DNA of 64,000 nucleotides, taken from assembly GCA_013398615.1 (NCBI GenBank), contig VZSR01003805.1, positions 3,503,707 through 3,567,706 of the forward strand, in the 5' to 3' direction. The translations under genes were made by a program, and so were the position numbers. Position 1 is the stretch's first letter. Each line of letters starts with the position of its first letter. This stretch comes from Brachypodius melanocephalos (taxonomy: Eukaryota; Chordata; Aves; Passeriformes; Pycnonotidae). A model generated the notes under the pieces. That model was not told the origin of the DNA and made no database searches. It saw nothing but the letters and a program-made list of their open reading frames with translations. This document shows, in pieces, positions 1-13,066 of the stretch.

Positions 1-112
1 AAATGTATCTACAAAATCAGTAGAATTACATCTGTCTCCATTTGAAAAGGTGTTTTAAATAATGTGAATAATGCAGGGGTTAGTTCCCTCACTTGTGTAA
101 TATAAACAATAC
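1..112 (-). other. ANKS1B intron, 5' part only
   Basis: This is the start of the intron that follows the SAM1-completing exon. It begins with the GTATTG donor on the minus strand and continues off the left edge. I see no other feature in it. Confidence 0.85.
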
Positions 113-211
113 CTTTGGGAGAAGCTGGATTGCTTGGAGTATTCTCTGTCTGTGCCCAGAGTTAAGGATTCCTATTTCCAAGAGATCCTGGTCCTCCATC
201 ACGTTGCTTCC
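113..211 (-). CDS. ANKS1B: ANKS1B coding exon, second half of SAM domain 1
   Basis: Read on the minus strand, this 99-bp exon encodes 33 residues. They begin GSNVMEDQDLLEIG and end RILQAIQLLPK, which is the C-terminal half of the first SAM domain of ANKS1B (helices 3 to 5). SAM domains mediate protein-protein contacts. ANKS1B is a postsynaptic-density scaffold of neurons that binds PSD-95 and has isoforms reported to move to the nucleus. The acceptor is a T-rich tract ending TTTTTAG just before GGAAGC. The donor is AAG|GTATTG at 113/112. Both ends are phase 0, so the exon joins in frame to the exon ending at 27088 (...NVQFM | GSNV...). The residues match the vertebrate protein as I remember it, with no stop or frameshift. 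The next downstream exon (SAM2) lies outside the window. Confidence 0.96.
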
Positions 212-3200
212 CTAAAAACAGGGAGAAAAGGTGGAATAAAAATGAAAAACTTAACAGATGCCCTCAATAGCCTGAAAAAGGCCTTTCTGTCACATTTAAA
301 AAAGAATGCTTTACTTAACTTGTAGCATCAGGCAAGAATAATAAATTACTGATGATTGCATTCATTTTCACGATAACAAAATATAGTGGAAGGTGCTTGA
401 ACCCATGGACTATTGCTACACTGCTGGCAGCACTGCCAGTGGGGAAATTGTAGCTCTCACTCAAGCCAAATACCAGATGTGAACACTCTTTCCTTTGGAA
501 CCAAGGACATGACTACAAAATACAAAAAGAAATTCTCCATTTTTTCAGTTCACCTCCTACCTCACCTAGGTATTTATGATATTCATTTTTTCTCCAGACT
601 GAAGAAAAAATCAACACAGAATAAGACGAGGAGATTGGATGAGGATAAAATTATTTAGTTCATTGATAGTAGAAGGATGGAGAAAGGCACTGGTACAAAC
701 AAACTATGCAGTCCCCATCCCCCTAAATTTGACTGTACCAATTCAATCCTAACTTTCCTTGTCACTGCTTTTATTTTCCTGCACATAGGCAGGTCAAATA
801 GTTCCAAACCTTCAAATAGCTGAAAAAGACCATCTGTTCAAATACTACTCAAAATAACTGCCCAGAAAAGTTCATGAAATAAACCTCCACAATTCAAGCG
901 TCTCTTAGGAGTTGTTAGCAGCAGGAGCTACGCAAACAGGACAATACAATTCCTAAATTCAAGGAGTCTGAACCTAGTAAGTTCAGCATTTGAAGGTCAA
1001 TGATGTAAAGAGCTGGCAGTGACTACTGGAGGAAACATTGGAGGCATGATAATGGCTCAAAAGGGGAACTGCAGACAGGGATCAAGTCAGGATTGCTGGC
1101 AACCTTGTATTCCTTTTTGATCACATCATTTCAGAAAAAAACCTCAGCTTTTAAAAAATATATTTTATTTTTTAAAAGTTTCTAACTATTACAGTTGAAA
1201 ACAAAACCTGAAAAAACAGATGACCTGTTCTGATGTCTTAGCCCTGATGGAGTCTCATGACTCTAATTGGCTAGAAGCAAGAATTCTTACTTGTACTCAT
1301 TTAATTTGATCACGAAATAGGCTTTATGTGAGCAAATCCATGAAAGCTTCATCTCTACCTTTCTATTTGGCTTGCTGCTTCTGACTTAGCACAGCTTTTA
1401 AGAAGCGGCAAAATGAAAAGCAAGTACGCACATAGCAGAACATGCTTAAATGCTTTGCTGAGTCAGGGCATAATAAAGGATATGACTTCTTTCTGAATAT
1501 AAAATCTCCTGTCCCAAAGCAGCACGGATTTCTTTCAAAAATTATCCTGGAATATGGAAGACGTCACTCTATTCAGCTGCTAAATCTTCACTCTATTCAG
1601 ATGGCTGATTAGTTTACAGGTGTACTCCCTGAGGACTCTCAAGTGCTACTCCACTGAGTACCCTGCAAAATCTAGGTGATGTCTTTTGAAGGGAATCGAG
1701 GAAACCTTGCAAAGCTATTGTATTTTACATTATATTTAACATTATATTATATTATTTAAGACTACAAGTCTGCAAATCATAACCTGAAACAATCTGTGTG
1801 CAGCATTCAGAACAGGGCAGGCAGAAACCTACTCTACAAGGAGAATGCTGGTTTAAGTAGATCACCCAGTGTAAGAGTGCAGCACGGGCTGTGCAAACAG
1901 TGACAGTGATTAGGTGCAGGTAATATCCCCTTTACCTCACTGATAAACACATAAAAATTATAATTTTCTCTTTCTGCCTTTCCTTTTTAAGTAACCAAAA
2001 GGAGGCTGTAAACCCACAGGAAAAACTCTTGAAAAAAGCCATCCATTTTGGGCTGGATTGTCCAGCAGCTGAAAATAGCTAGCATAAATGGATTTAAGGA
2101 AACTGAGCCAACTGATGATCCAGTCCAAAACAAAGGCTACACATTTCTATTCATTTTAATAAATGCATCTGTTTTGTTTGCAGCTACTGCTTTCACTTCA
2201 TTTAACTGTATTTTAGATTTCACCTTCATTACTGCATGATGTTTACACACAATCACGGTGTACTCATCACTGTTTACTGGTGCCAGTAACCTTGGCATAC
2301 AGCTTCGAATACTGCAATGTTTAAAACTCAATTAAACTAACAGGCACAGGAAAAATATTTGCGCATAGTTGCTGCATCACAGAGAAAGCATTATTTTATT
2401 AATCCTTTGCTATAATTTACATATTTGTATGTATTATTTAATGTATTTTTTAAAGTATGTCAAGGTTACAAAAGCAAATATTTAAAACAGGAAAGGTTGG
2501 AATTCATGATGTCCCCTTGTTTCCAGTTTAGTATGGCAACCACCTTGTCTTTGAATGTGATCAGGTTTTAGAGCTTTACTGTGTCAATGCTAAGTGTCAA
2601 GAGTAGCTGACACTCATCCCTCCTGTAAAATTGGTTTTATTGTCTTCTGCCATGGAGCTAAAACAACTTTTCATCCTTCCACAATAGCAAACCAGAAAAT
2701 TTAGATACTCAGTATAATCCACTACTGCTTAGCATAGAGGAATAAACTCTTAGTACTAGAAAGGTGCTGTTTGGTTTGCAGAAATACCTGTGAAGAGAAA
2801 GAAACAGCCTATCCCTCACAGTCCTACCTCCCTAGTATCTGCTCACATTGCCCCCTTAATCCTATTACCCTGATTTTTTTTACCTGATTATTGCTCTCAT
2901 GCTCCTCCACTCTCTTTCCATAGGTTGCTACATTAAGAGTGAAAAAAACCTAACTTTCTTCTGCAGCAGACTTGCTACAAGAGGAGAAATTCTCTCCCTG
3001 CTCTTAGCTTCCATCTCTTATAAGTTGGGCCAAATGTAACCTCAATTAACTTTATAGAGATGACATGGTAAATGTAATTAAAATGAATATGAATGCAAGA
3101 CTGTCTTGTCACATTATTTCATCCTCAGAAATAGTTGAGCTACATCAGTTGAAATATTCACCAAAAAGAAATTATCCTAGTAGACACCTAGAGAATTTGA

Positions 3201-6200
3201 GTCCAATGATTTAACTTTTGCATGCTTACATGCAAAACGGGTTCTTATAACAGGAAATACGGGACAGCAATCTCTACTGAACTTATTATGCTTTCTGTAA
3301 TGAAAACATAAGAGACTTTGTGATACTGTAGTTTCTTACATCTTTAGTAAAACTTAGTTGGAAGGAAAACTTCTTGGAATTACAGCCATAAAAACATATC
3401 AAAATTGCTTATACAAGGACAGACTCGGATTTCATTCACTTCAGCTTACGGTGTTGAAATTCCTGTCTTATTAATGCATAATAGTCTTATGAACTAGAAA
3501 GATCCAGCTTCTGAAGTTCCAGTTAGGAAAGAGTGTATCTGAAACCCTCCAGCCCCCAGATTTGTGGTTTTGCACAACTCCCAGGATCATTATCTTTTTC
3601 TCTGTAAGCACATACAGGAAGACATCTCCTGAGCAAGAAGGCAGTAGTTTCACAGAACAGTTGGGCTCAAGAACGAAGGAAAAACTGCATATGGGAGACT
3701 GGAGGCATATGAAAAACAACATAATTTTAAAAATCCAGAAATGTTGCCAAATTTTGAGATAGTTCCTATAAATGAGTTCAGAACAAAATGCATAATGATA
3801 CATAATGAGATTAAGATGTCACTGGCATTTCTGGGGTTGTTCAATCCAAAATCACCTCTGGCATTCTCCACCTAAATACAGTCTTTCTCAAAAATTCTGG
3901 ATTAGACCTAAGTACCCATATGCATTCTACCTCCTGCAGGAACAAAAGAACTCTGAAGATTTGTCCTGAAGATAATAAAATATGGTTGAAGAACATATTA
4001 AAATGTCAGGTATGACTGTATGTTTCACATTCCTCCTTTTGTACCTATGTACTCCTTAGCATATTTTCTGGAGAACTATCATGAAAAATTCTAATGTCTG
4101 GTTCTGTCACCTAAGTAAAATGGTACCAAAGCTTTAAAATAGCTAGCAGATGTATCACTAGATTCATCTGGAAATTCAACCACTGAAGTTGGAAGAGATG
4201 AGCTGTGGGGAACAAAAAAAAAAAAAATGACTGAAAAAAGAGAAAGAACAAATTGACTTTGAATTTAAGGCCTTCTTTCTCCCCTGCAAAGGAAAAAGGC
4301 TTACATAAGAAATAGAAATTTGGGGGCGCTTATGGCTTTAGTCTGGCAATACCAATTTAACCAGCTCTTTCAGTGTTCATCTGTGTCAGCAGAGGAGAAA
4401 AAGTAGTAAATCTGGTACCTAAAGCTCTGTAAGAGCTGCTGCTCAACAGATGGAGTCAAAGTCATTTGCTGTGTATCTATTACTGAGACCAAGGTCAGCT
4501 GGAGATACCAAGTGCTACTGGAGGTAACAACAACTTCTGGTAATGTTTTATGTTTCTGAGGTACTAAAACTGGTTTGATAAAGAACAGGATCGGTATGGG
4601 TAAGGGAAGGGCAACTTCTGATGTAAGTACAGAGTTGAGAGGGGAGCAGAGGTGCTTGCATCCCTCCCAATGTGATGGGAGCACTCTACACACTCCTTTG
4701 CACCCTCCCAGCCATCCATGCAGTAATTTGCTGCATCATAACATAATGAGGTCAGAAAAGACTCTGAGGAGTTGGTACAGGTGGCATCCAGCACACAGCA
4801 GTGGGTAGGACCATGGTGTATGTGCATGACAGACAAGGTCTGGTGGGTGTTTGAAGTGCTTTGCCCTTGTCTCTAACAAAGTGTACTGTACTGAGCCTCA
4901 CCCTGATGGACTGAGACCCTGCACAGCAGGAGCACAGCTGGGGGATCTCAGTGGAGTTGGGCAACAAGCCTCATACTTTGGCTTACAGAGCTGCTGGAAA
5001 CATGGCCTGGAACAGAAAAGAAAATCTGCTGGGTTGTACACTTAGCTGGGGTATCCAAGAGTACCATTATTCCTATCACTCAGGTAAGAGAGGTGGGAGC
5101 AGGGCAGGAGCAGATGGGAATGTTCCTCCATTACACATGGTTGGAGGCTGAAGTGAGAGAGAAAACTGAGATCAACAGCACCAAAGAGCTCTATTCTTCC
5201 TTGCTTTCTGCCATCCCAAATGCATAACTGGTGAGGAAGGGAGTAGATATTTGGTACCAATGGGAATAAGGACTATTACAAAGTATATCCTCAACACCTC
5301 ACTTAAACAAGCCTCCTCAGTTGGAATTGCTTTGTTTCTCACCCACCTAACTCTAATATCCTTCCAAACAGTATCCTCTTCAAATAGCGGACATCTAAAC
5401 TGTCCTCTGGCTGGGAACAAATTAAAGACATCTCACAATGTAATTAAGAACACACTGAATAACCAAGACTTCTCATAATCTAAATCATATGCCAAAGAGT
5501 TTTTTCAACAAGATAAAAGATATTTATTTCTTAGGGACTTGCACAAAAGGATTAGAGAAATGTAGCTTTCAGTAATAAGCATTGCTTCTTATTAGTGCAA
5601 AATTTTCAGGCAATGTGTCACATATTTAATTTTCAAACAAGAACTGGCAAATTACCAGAATTTAGCAAGCTTCATTATAAGTGAAAAGGTTGCCTCTCAC
5701 TAGTATTTCCACTGTTAACATGAAAACAAGATCTGTAAGAACGATTACTGAGTTAAATGCCGAACTTATACTTTCAGGTCAGAAAGATTTATCAGATTCC
5801 TTAAGATACTGCAGACATTATTTCAGCTAAAAACCAACAAGATTTTGTTGGAAAAATCCCCTGCAGAAGCATGGAATTTTGTCTTGGGAGAAAGAGATAG
5901 ATTAGAAAATATGTTAGGAAGAAAGGACCAAGCAGGTTGCAAAATAATAATTTGATAGCATTCTTCCAAAAATTAATTTGCTGTGAAACTACTGATACTC
6001 ATTCTCAATCCTCACCTTGTTCTATTTCTAGTCTTTATGACTTTCTTAGCAATGAAAAAAACCACAAAACCAGAGAAAAGTGAAAGAAAGTTTTCCATGC
6101 CAGTCTCATTTAGTCAGGAATTAATAACAAACTACTACTGAAAAGTTAACTAAAAAAAGGCCATTTCACTCATAGATAAGGGTGGGGTGATAGCACTTCC

Positions 6201-7120
6201 ATGCACAAACTTGCAACCTGCATAAAAAGCAGTGATGTGAGCAGGGCCTGTTTGAAAAGGAGTCCCTACAAACCTGAGGCCCCTATGACTTAAATTTTAA
6301 AGATCTCTCTATGAATCACATTCAGCTCTTCCAGAAATGAACATGAAGCAACCCGTGCCATCAAAAGCTTTTCAAATATTGACATTCAAATGATCATATA
6401 GTCACAGACCTTTCACACAACTGGAATAGTTAATTAAAGTTTAGTGGTAATTAAACAGCATGGATAGCTGGGACAAGGATCCTTGTAGGAAGAATTTCTG
6501 CTATTTTTATCCCTCCTCCTTGTAGCACTGATTCATTACAACCAACACAATTGTCACACGCAAATTAGCTGCACAGATAAGGTGGCAACTGCAAAAATTA
6601 CCTCTGATGTCACACTTGGCCCACTTAATTACTAATGCTGTGGACCCAACTCTGTCTACCTATTTAGTCATAACAATTCAATAATATAATTATTAATACT
6701 TACCTAAATTACATCTTAATGTCTTGAATGTATATTGTGAAGATAATTTCACTTCATCTGAGTAATGAAAATTCCAGAGAGTCTTTATTGTGCCATTATT
6801 CAGATTACTTGCTATAAATGCTGCTTAGCTTGGATGCTAAATTTCTCAAAGGACCCACTTTAAAAATCAATATTACTGTGAGCTAATTAACAGACTTCCA
6901 AAGTCTCAGAAAAATATTCCTTTCTCCAGTAAGTGTGGAAGGCTGTGGAGTGCAGGAAAGGGCAGAGATAATATTTTCAGACTTACCAAAAATGTTGAAT
7001 ATCTACTCTGCATGTAATAGGGAGTTTTAACCAGTTTATACTGGTGGTGTTGTAACAAATAAGGAGGTGAAAATAAAATAACAAAGTAACTTTTATAATA
7101 AAATCTGGTGGTGATTGCTG

Positions 7121-8030
7121 CCAGCCAACGTGCCTTCACTAAGAGCAAACCGAGCCTGACAAATTTGGCAGCCTTTTGCAATGCAGTTACAGTGCTGGTG
7201 GATAAGGGAGGGAAAATAGATGTCCTCCACCCAGATTATGCACAGCATTTGACACTGTCCCACACAACATCCTTGTCTCTAGGCTGAGGAGGCATGGATT
7301 TGACAGATGTGCCTCTCAGTGGGTAAAGAATTGGCTGTGTGTAAAGAATTGTTGTGGTAACAGCTCAATGTCCAAGTGGAGAGCAGGGAAGAGTGGTGTC
7401 CTCATGGATTGGTGCTGGGACTGGCACTGTTGAAGATCTTTGTCAGCACCACGGACAGCAGGATTGAGCGCACCCTTGGCAAGTTTGTCAACAACACAGT
7501 TGACACTGAGGAACTGGATGTCTTCCAGAGGGTCCTTGACAGGCTTGGGAGGTGGGCTTATGTGAACCTCATGAAGTTCAACAAGGGCAAGGCCCTGAAT
7601 GAGGGTCAGGGAAATCCCAAGCACAAATACAGGCTGGGCAGAGAATGGATTGAGAGCAGCCCTGAGGAGAAGGGTTTGGTTGACACGACTAGGCAATGTG
7701 CACCCATAAAGCCAACCATATCCTGGGCTGAATCAAAAGAATTGTGGCCATCAGGTCAAGGGAGGTGATTCTGCCGTTCTACTCCACTGTTGTGAGATCA
7801 CATCTGGAGTGTTGCATCCAGCTCTGAAGCCCTCAGCACAAGAACGACATGGACCTCTAGTCCAGAGGAGGGTCGTGAATATGATCATAGGGCTGGAGTA
7901 TCTCTTCTATTAAAGTATGCTGAGAGAATCAGGGTTGTTCAGCCTGGAGAAGAACTATGTGATCTTTCAGGTCCCTTCCAGCCCAACTTATTTTATAATT
8001 CTATAATTCTGTAACTCTATGATTCTCTGA
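7121..8030 (+). mobile_element. CR1 LINE, 3' part, degraded and internally deleted
   Basis: The sequence follows the reverse-transcriptase and 3' portion of avian CR1. It starts near a 'cttcactaagagcaaaccgagcctgac' stretch and passes through the segment that would encode the catalytic box, here read as FVNNT rather than FADDT. It continues through the 'gttcagcctggagaag' stretch near 7938 and then jumps directly to the terminal 'tgatctttcaggtccc' part. Roughly 350 bp of the usual 3' segment is missing at about 7957. It ends in degraded ATTCTATG-type repeats at about 7998-8025. The 130-residue open frame at 7376-7768 is a remnant, not a working enzyme. Confidence 0.88.
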
Positions 8031-8912
8031 AATGTAAAAACTCAATTTACCTCTCAAAGTGTCCTGCACAAGTATTTTCCTCCCCATATTTTTATCGACC
8101 ATTGGCATATGTTTTAAAATGTGAACCACCCAAATCACCCCAGAGAGCATAAAATGCAGAGTCAAAGATATTAAAATTCTGGGCTGGATCCACACCTTAA
8201 AAAGAGGTTATTCCCAGAAGCGGCCTGTCAAACAGCAGCAAGGAACACATACCCAACAAAATATGTAAGCTTTCACACACTTATGCCCTAAGTATGACTG
8301 ACATCCCCAGTTATGACTGACATCTTCAAGTTCACCTCCTGCCTGCAACTGAACCCTGCTGACACTGGTGGCTTTGCCTGTGGGCACCTGCCTGGTGTTC
8401 AAGCTCCCAGTTCAGAGCAAACAGAGCAGCTAGGAAACCACGTCAGTTCTTTGCAGGAGTCTAGAAAGTAGGCCCCCCTCTGAATGCCATCAGGACTTGA
8501 TATGGCAGGAAGTCTCAGAGCACGACCAAGGCAGAAACAGGAGCACGACATGAACTGGCTGCTGCCCTTTCTTAAAATGTGTCGAAAGAAAAAAGAATGG
8601 CTTTATCTTTCTTTCTCATAGAACAGCCCACTTATTGGAGGATTCATGCAGAAGGTGGGAGATCAGATTTACCTGTCTTTCTCATACTCAAATTTCCTAA
8701 AACCAGAAGAAACTATGTAACAACTTTTAGGAAAGAGAACTCTGGGATCGAGGAGGAATTGCTCATTGGTCTTGCTGAAACTAAATTGCTGTGAGGTTTA
8801 GTCAGCAAGCCAGAAAGAATATTATCCCTTAGACCAGTGACAGCTGGTTGTGGTAGATCAGTCTTCTTCTGCTGTTTCTAGAAATGTTTCTGGTTTCTGT
8901 CTAGTGACTGCC

Positions 8913-8932
8913 AAAAAAAAAAAAAAAAAAAA
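8913..8932. repeat. A tract
   Basis: This is a 20-base A homopolymer. No retrocopy is recognisable upstream of it. Confidence 0.95.
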
Positions 8933-10149
8933 GGCAGAAAAAACCCTACAAATTCGTGACTTTCTTTCATCCAAGTATCCTAATTTCTATGCTACAGGCT
9001 TATGCTTGTGTTTCAGTTTGAAAGAACAATGAAGCAGATGTCCTTATCCAAAAGGTTAATTCATATGCCAAGATCCAGGTAGCAGGACAGGAAATCCAGT
9101 CTCCAAACAGTGTCTAATGCAGGAATGCAGGTGGAGGCAAAATTTTCAGATATAACTCCTGCTTCGGAGCATCTCACTGGCTTCCTCTGCTTAGCATTGC
9201 ACACCTTTTTCTACTTGCCTTTCTCTTCCTGTTAAGCTATGCAGGGTCTTGTTTGCCTAATTCAGTAGTAGACATCCTGGTCCCAGAAAAAAGAACTCTA
9301 CAGTCAAACATCATGATGCTCAAAAATCGCTGCAACTCACTGTGTTTTTCATTATGGTCTTGGAGGCCTCACTTGGCTGTTTGTTTAGTCCACCTTGTGT
9401 ACTGCAAAATGAAGGCACTTCCTAACTGTCAGGTGCCCAAACCATTTTCAGAACATAGCTGATAATAACTGGAGGTTGTTAGGTTGACTAAAACTCCTGG
9501 TTTGTTGAATATTACTAAATATAATAAAATACGAAGCAGCTCCCAAAAATGAGAAATGCTGGAAAATGAATGGTGTTTTCTACATACCACTGATTCGTTA
9601 TGTTTAAATGTATTTCACAGTCCACCATGCTGCTTTTGATGTGCAGCTGTGCAGCAAGGGTAAAAGGTAGAGACATTGTGAGATAATAAGAAACTAGTAT
9701 ATACTACCCTTCTCTAGCTAAAAATCAGTGTATTTTGTTTGCCTGCTAAATATACTTGTTATATTGAGAATCATTTTAACATATTCTTACAGATTTTGTT
9801 TGCTAAGGCAAGCATAAAGGATAGTAGGATTGAATAAGGTTTTGCCATCTCCCACTGCACACAGATATCTTTCACATGTGAGTTTTCTTATACAAACCTC
9901 TGTGATTTATTTGCACAGTATGTACAGAGATATTACTAGCCAAATCCCTGAGGCCCAAGAGGTAAGCGGAGATGGTCTCCATTTTCTTCAAACCCTTTCT
10001 AAAAATAAAAGAACATTTGATTAAGGGTTGACATTTTTCTTTTCTTCCTTTGCTTGTTCTTGCAATTCATTTCACATGGGAAGTAGGCTGTGTTTTTCTT
10101 ATCCCTTCCAACTCGGCAGCCAGGAGGCTGGCTTTGCGGGCCCACTCCC

Positions 10150-10163
10150 GTCACCACGGCAAC
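10150..10163 (+). promoter_or_regulatory. RFX X-box-like motif
   Basis: GTCACCACGGCAAC fits the RFX consensus GTNRCC(N0-3)RGYAAC with a 2-base spacer. It sits in a locally CpG- and GC-richer block (about 10.1-10.3 kb), which is unusual in this intron. It may mark an intronic enhancer. Confidence 0.4.
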
Positions 10164-10907
10164 CAGCGGATTGCTGTGATGCGATCCCGTGCGCTTTGTG
10201 TCACTACACAGTGCTATTGTTCTCCAGGAACCGCTTGGGAAAGGCATGTCAATATTCCCACGAAGGAGGATTGATTGTTGTTCCACTGGTCATCCTGTGC
10301 ATCATGCATGGACTGCTGCCTCACCTCAGAATGTGCTTCAGTTCCATGCAGTGATTTCAGGAATGGCTGGTTTGCACCATGAAGCCTACGTTCAGCATCA
10401 AGCAGACCCTGCTCCTCAGAAACATTGCAGGGAATCTGAATTGAGCCTGCAATTCAGAAGCATCAGTATGACCACACTAGGTGAGGTCAAAGGCCTCCCT
10501 AATTCATTGGTTCAGCATTTCTGCTATTGGCCAAAACTGCCCAGAAAAGGAAAATATATCAATAATTTACCTTATGCATATATATTTTGCACTCTCATCT
10601 TTGGGCTAATTTAAAATTAAGCACACCGGCATTTCACATTACTATATCACACCAGAGACTGAGTGATATAGTATATATATACCCAGCAGGAGGAAGACTT
10701 GATTTTCCTAAATAAAAATCTACCATAAATTTGAATGAATACATGAGATCCAGCAGCTCTTTAGCGTTTGGAGGAAACTGATTTACCATGCCTTTTCTAG
10801 ACTGCAGCAAAACATGCCTGCACTGAAAAGCTCTTTTTCTTTTTTTTTTTTAATTGTTGCAGAGGTGACAGAAACCCGGACTATCTTTTCCACAAATTAA
10901 CTTTGGG

Positions 10908-10962
10908 ATATACAAGGATATTTCATTTGACAACTAGGGATCCTTTGGGGCCTCCTCATTCC
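10908..10962 (+). repeat. Copy 1 of an imperfect 55-bp direct repeat
   Basis: The segment 'atacaaggatatttcatttg' followed by 'acaactagggatcctttggg' and 'gcctcctcattcc' recurs at 13067-13123 with two substitutions, a 4-base insertion (atta) and one small indel. The family is unknown. Confidence 0.85.
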
Positions 10963-11054
10963 ACAAGAATAGAAGTAAAACCATGCACTTCCAAACTGTA
11001 TTGTGATGGCAAACCAAAACTTACAGAGATCATGGAAGAAAGGTTATTTAGAAC

Positions 11055-11592
11055 TATCCCCCCCTACTTGGCACTGGTGAGGCCACACCTTAAATCCTGT
11101 GCCCAGTTCTGGGCTCCTCACTGCAAGAAAGACTCAAGGTGCTGGAGGCAGTCCAGAGAAGGGCAACAGAGCTGGAGAAAGGGCTGGAGCACAAGTCTGA
11201 TGAGGAGCAGCTGAGGGAGCAGGGGATGTTCAGCCTGGAGAAAAGATTGCTCAGGGAGACCTTATTGCTCTCTACAACCTCCTGAAAGGAGGCTGCAGCC
11301 AGCTGGGAGTCAGTCCCTTCTGTGTTACAAGCAATGGGACAAGAGGGAATGGCCTCAACTTGCACCAGGGGTGGTTTATATTGTATATGAAGACAAATTT
11401 CTTCATTGAAGGGGTCATCAAGCATTGGAACAGAGTGCCCAAGGAAGTGGTTGAGTCACAATCCCTGGAGGTATTGAGAAGACACATGGATGTGGCACTC
11501 AGGAACATCATTTAGCAGCGGACTTGGAAGTGCTGGGGTAATGCTCGTACTTGATGATCTTAAGAGTCTTTTCCATATTAAATTCTTCTACA
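11055..11592 (+). mobile_element. CR1 LINE, 3' fragment
   Basis: About 540 bp match the CR1 3' end in order: the 'cttggcactggtgaggcc' start, the rounded-up stretch around 'gttcagcctggagaa' at 11230, 'gaccttattgctctctacaac', the 'aagcattggaacagagtgccc' segment and the terminal 'acttgatgatcttaagagtc'. It is 5'-truncated, as is usual for CR1. There is no functional reading frame. Confidence 0.9.
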
Positions 11593-11608
11593 AAGTCATA
11601 ATTACAGA

Positions 11609-11700
11609 CTAGTTTGGGTCATAAGGAATTTTCAAACATCATCTAGTCCCTGTCAAGGGCAGGTACAATTTTCATGTTGCTCAAAATCTCTTTTGATTTG
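11609..11700 (-). mobile_element. CR1 3' end fragment, opposite orientation
   Basis: On the plus strand the order is 'gtttgggtcataaggaattt', 'catcatctagtccctgtcaa', 'gggcaggtac', 'catgttgctcaaa'. This mirrors the reverse complement of the CR1 terminal region (GGTTGGAAGGGACC..., CATCTAGTCCAAC..., GCAGG..., AGGTTGCTCAAAG). Divergence is high, so the call is moderate. It lies tail-to-tail with the CR1 at 11055-11592. Confidence 0.6.
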
Positions 11701-13066
11701 ATGAATGAGCCCCAAGAATGAGAGAAACACATTCCATTCATGCTAACTTTATCTAAACAGAAAAGGCTACATTTTGGAAAACAACTGGGTAGCCACTGAT
11801 ATGTAAAAAGTGCACTCTGGAGTAATTCATTACATTTCTTAGTATTTCTTTTTCAATTCCTAACAACATATTTCTAATACAACACAGTATCATTTTACAT
11901 AGCACGGTCTATCTATGTCATGGATAATGCAGCAACTGTCACCCAGAACCTATTAAAAAAAATGGCTACCACTTTGTAGCTGTTGACTGGATCTCATATG
12001 AAATATTAACTACCACAGGCTTCAAAATAGTTTGTCTGCAAATTTTAAGTATCTTGCCATTAAACAACAACATACATAACTCCAAAACCTAAAAATAAAC
12101 AAGCACATCAAAAAAAACAAACAAATGCAAAATCAGATTTCTGGTTGTGTAAGCCAGATAGTAAATTGCCTATTTTCTATCTGCTTTTTTCCTTCATATC
12201 TGTTCCTTTTTTCCTGTGCAACTTATTCCCAGTCCACACATTTTAAGAAACCATTCTAATATTGTGACCTTTCTTTCTGTACGCATTCTCTGCTTTTTTT
12301 ACACCTTTTCACTCTTTTGCAAATGTTCTTGTATTGTTTACCTCAGATACAACACAAAAGCAGTAATTAGACTATCACAGTTCTGTGTTTTCTACTGATA
12401 CCTGAATAGTTAGAAGTTACAAATACTCAGACAAGATGTCATTTTTACATCAGTCCATAAATGAGTTGCATTTCTCTTAGCTGGCATAATCCCTTATTAC
12501 CAGTGAATATAAGGGAAAAACCCACCCATCTGAAGAAGCTTGTTCAGAGAAATGAACTATGTAACTTGTGTTCAGCTGAAGCAAGTACTGGCTGTGAAAC
12601 CTGTCACATATCGGTCTCATACACATAGTCCTGGCACCTTGATATAGCCCTCTGAACTCTCCACCCTGACTAGCAAACAGTATTTGTCTTCAAGAGTCTT
12701 TTCTATAAAGATGAACTTCTACTTTTTGTCAAAGGGCCTGATTATTCCTCTCACTACGTACTGTATTTTCTTAAAATTCTGAATTAATGTGTTCAAAATT
12801 AATGAGGGGACAGTTTGATGCACTCCTAGCATAATATGAACTGTACACAGACTAATTCAGTTGCAAAACACTATGGAAGGATGGTGCAACATTGCTACAC
12901 AGTTGATTTTCAAGGTGTTGGGATATCTACTGTCAAAGTCCATTAATCTGGCACTCTAATATTTCATTCCCTCAGTCACAAGGAAACCTTCATGCAAGCC
13001 ATGTCACCTTTTCTGGCACCCTTCTTCCTGATGCTATTGTGATGAGTGTTTTCACCAATCCCTTTC

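Noticed and set aside
7376..7768. 130-residue plus-strand open frame
   Set aside because: It lies wholly within the CR1 copy and is a decayed reverse-transcriptase frame with a lost catalytic box and no start context.
8850..8932. A tract as the tail of a processed retrocopy
   Set aside because: No coding or noncoding RNA parent could be recognised upstream, and no flanking duplication is visible.
10189..10614. 141-residue plus-strand open frame
   Set aside because: It lies in the CpG-richer intronic block. The composition is not protein-like, there is no recognised domain, and several other frames are open in the same place.
11090..11425. 111-residue minus-strand open frame
   Set aside because: It is the antisense of a CR1 3' fragment.
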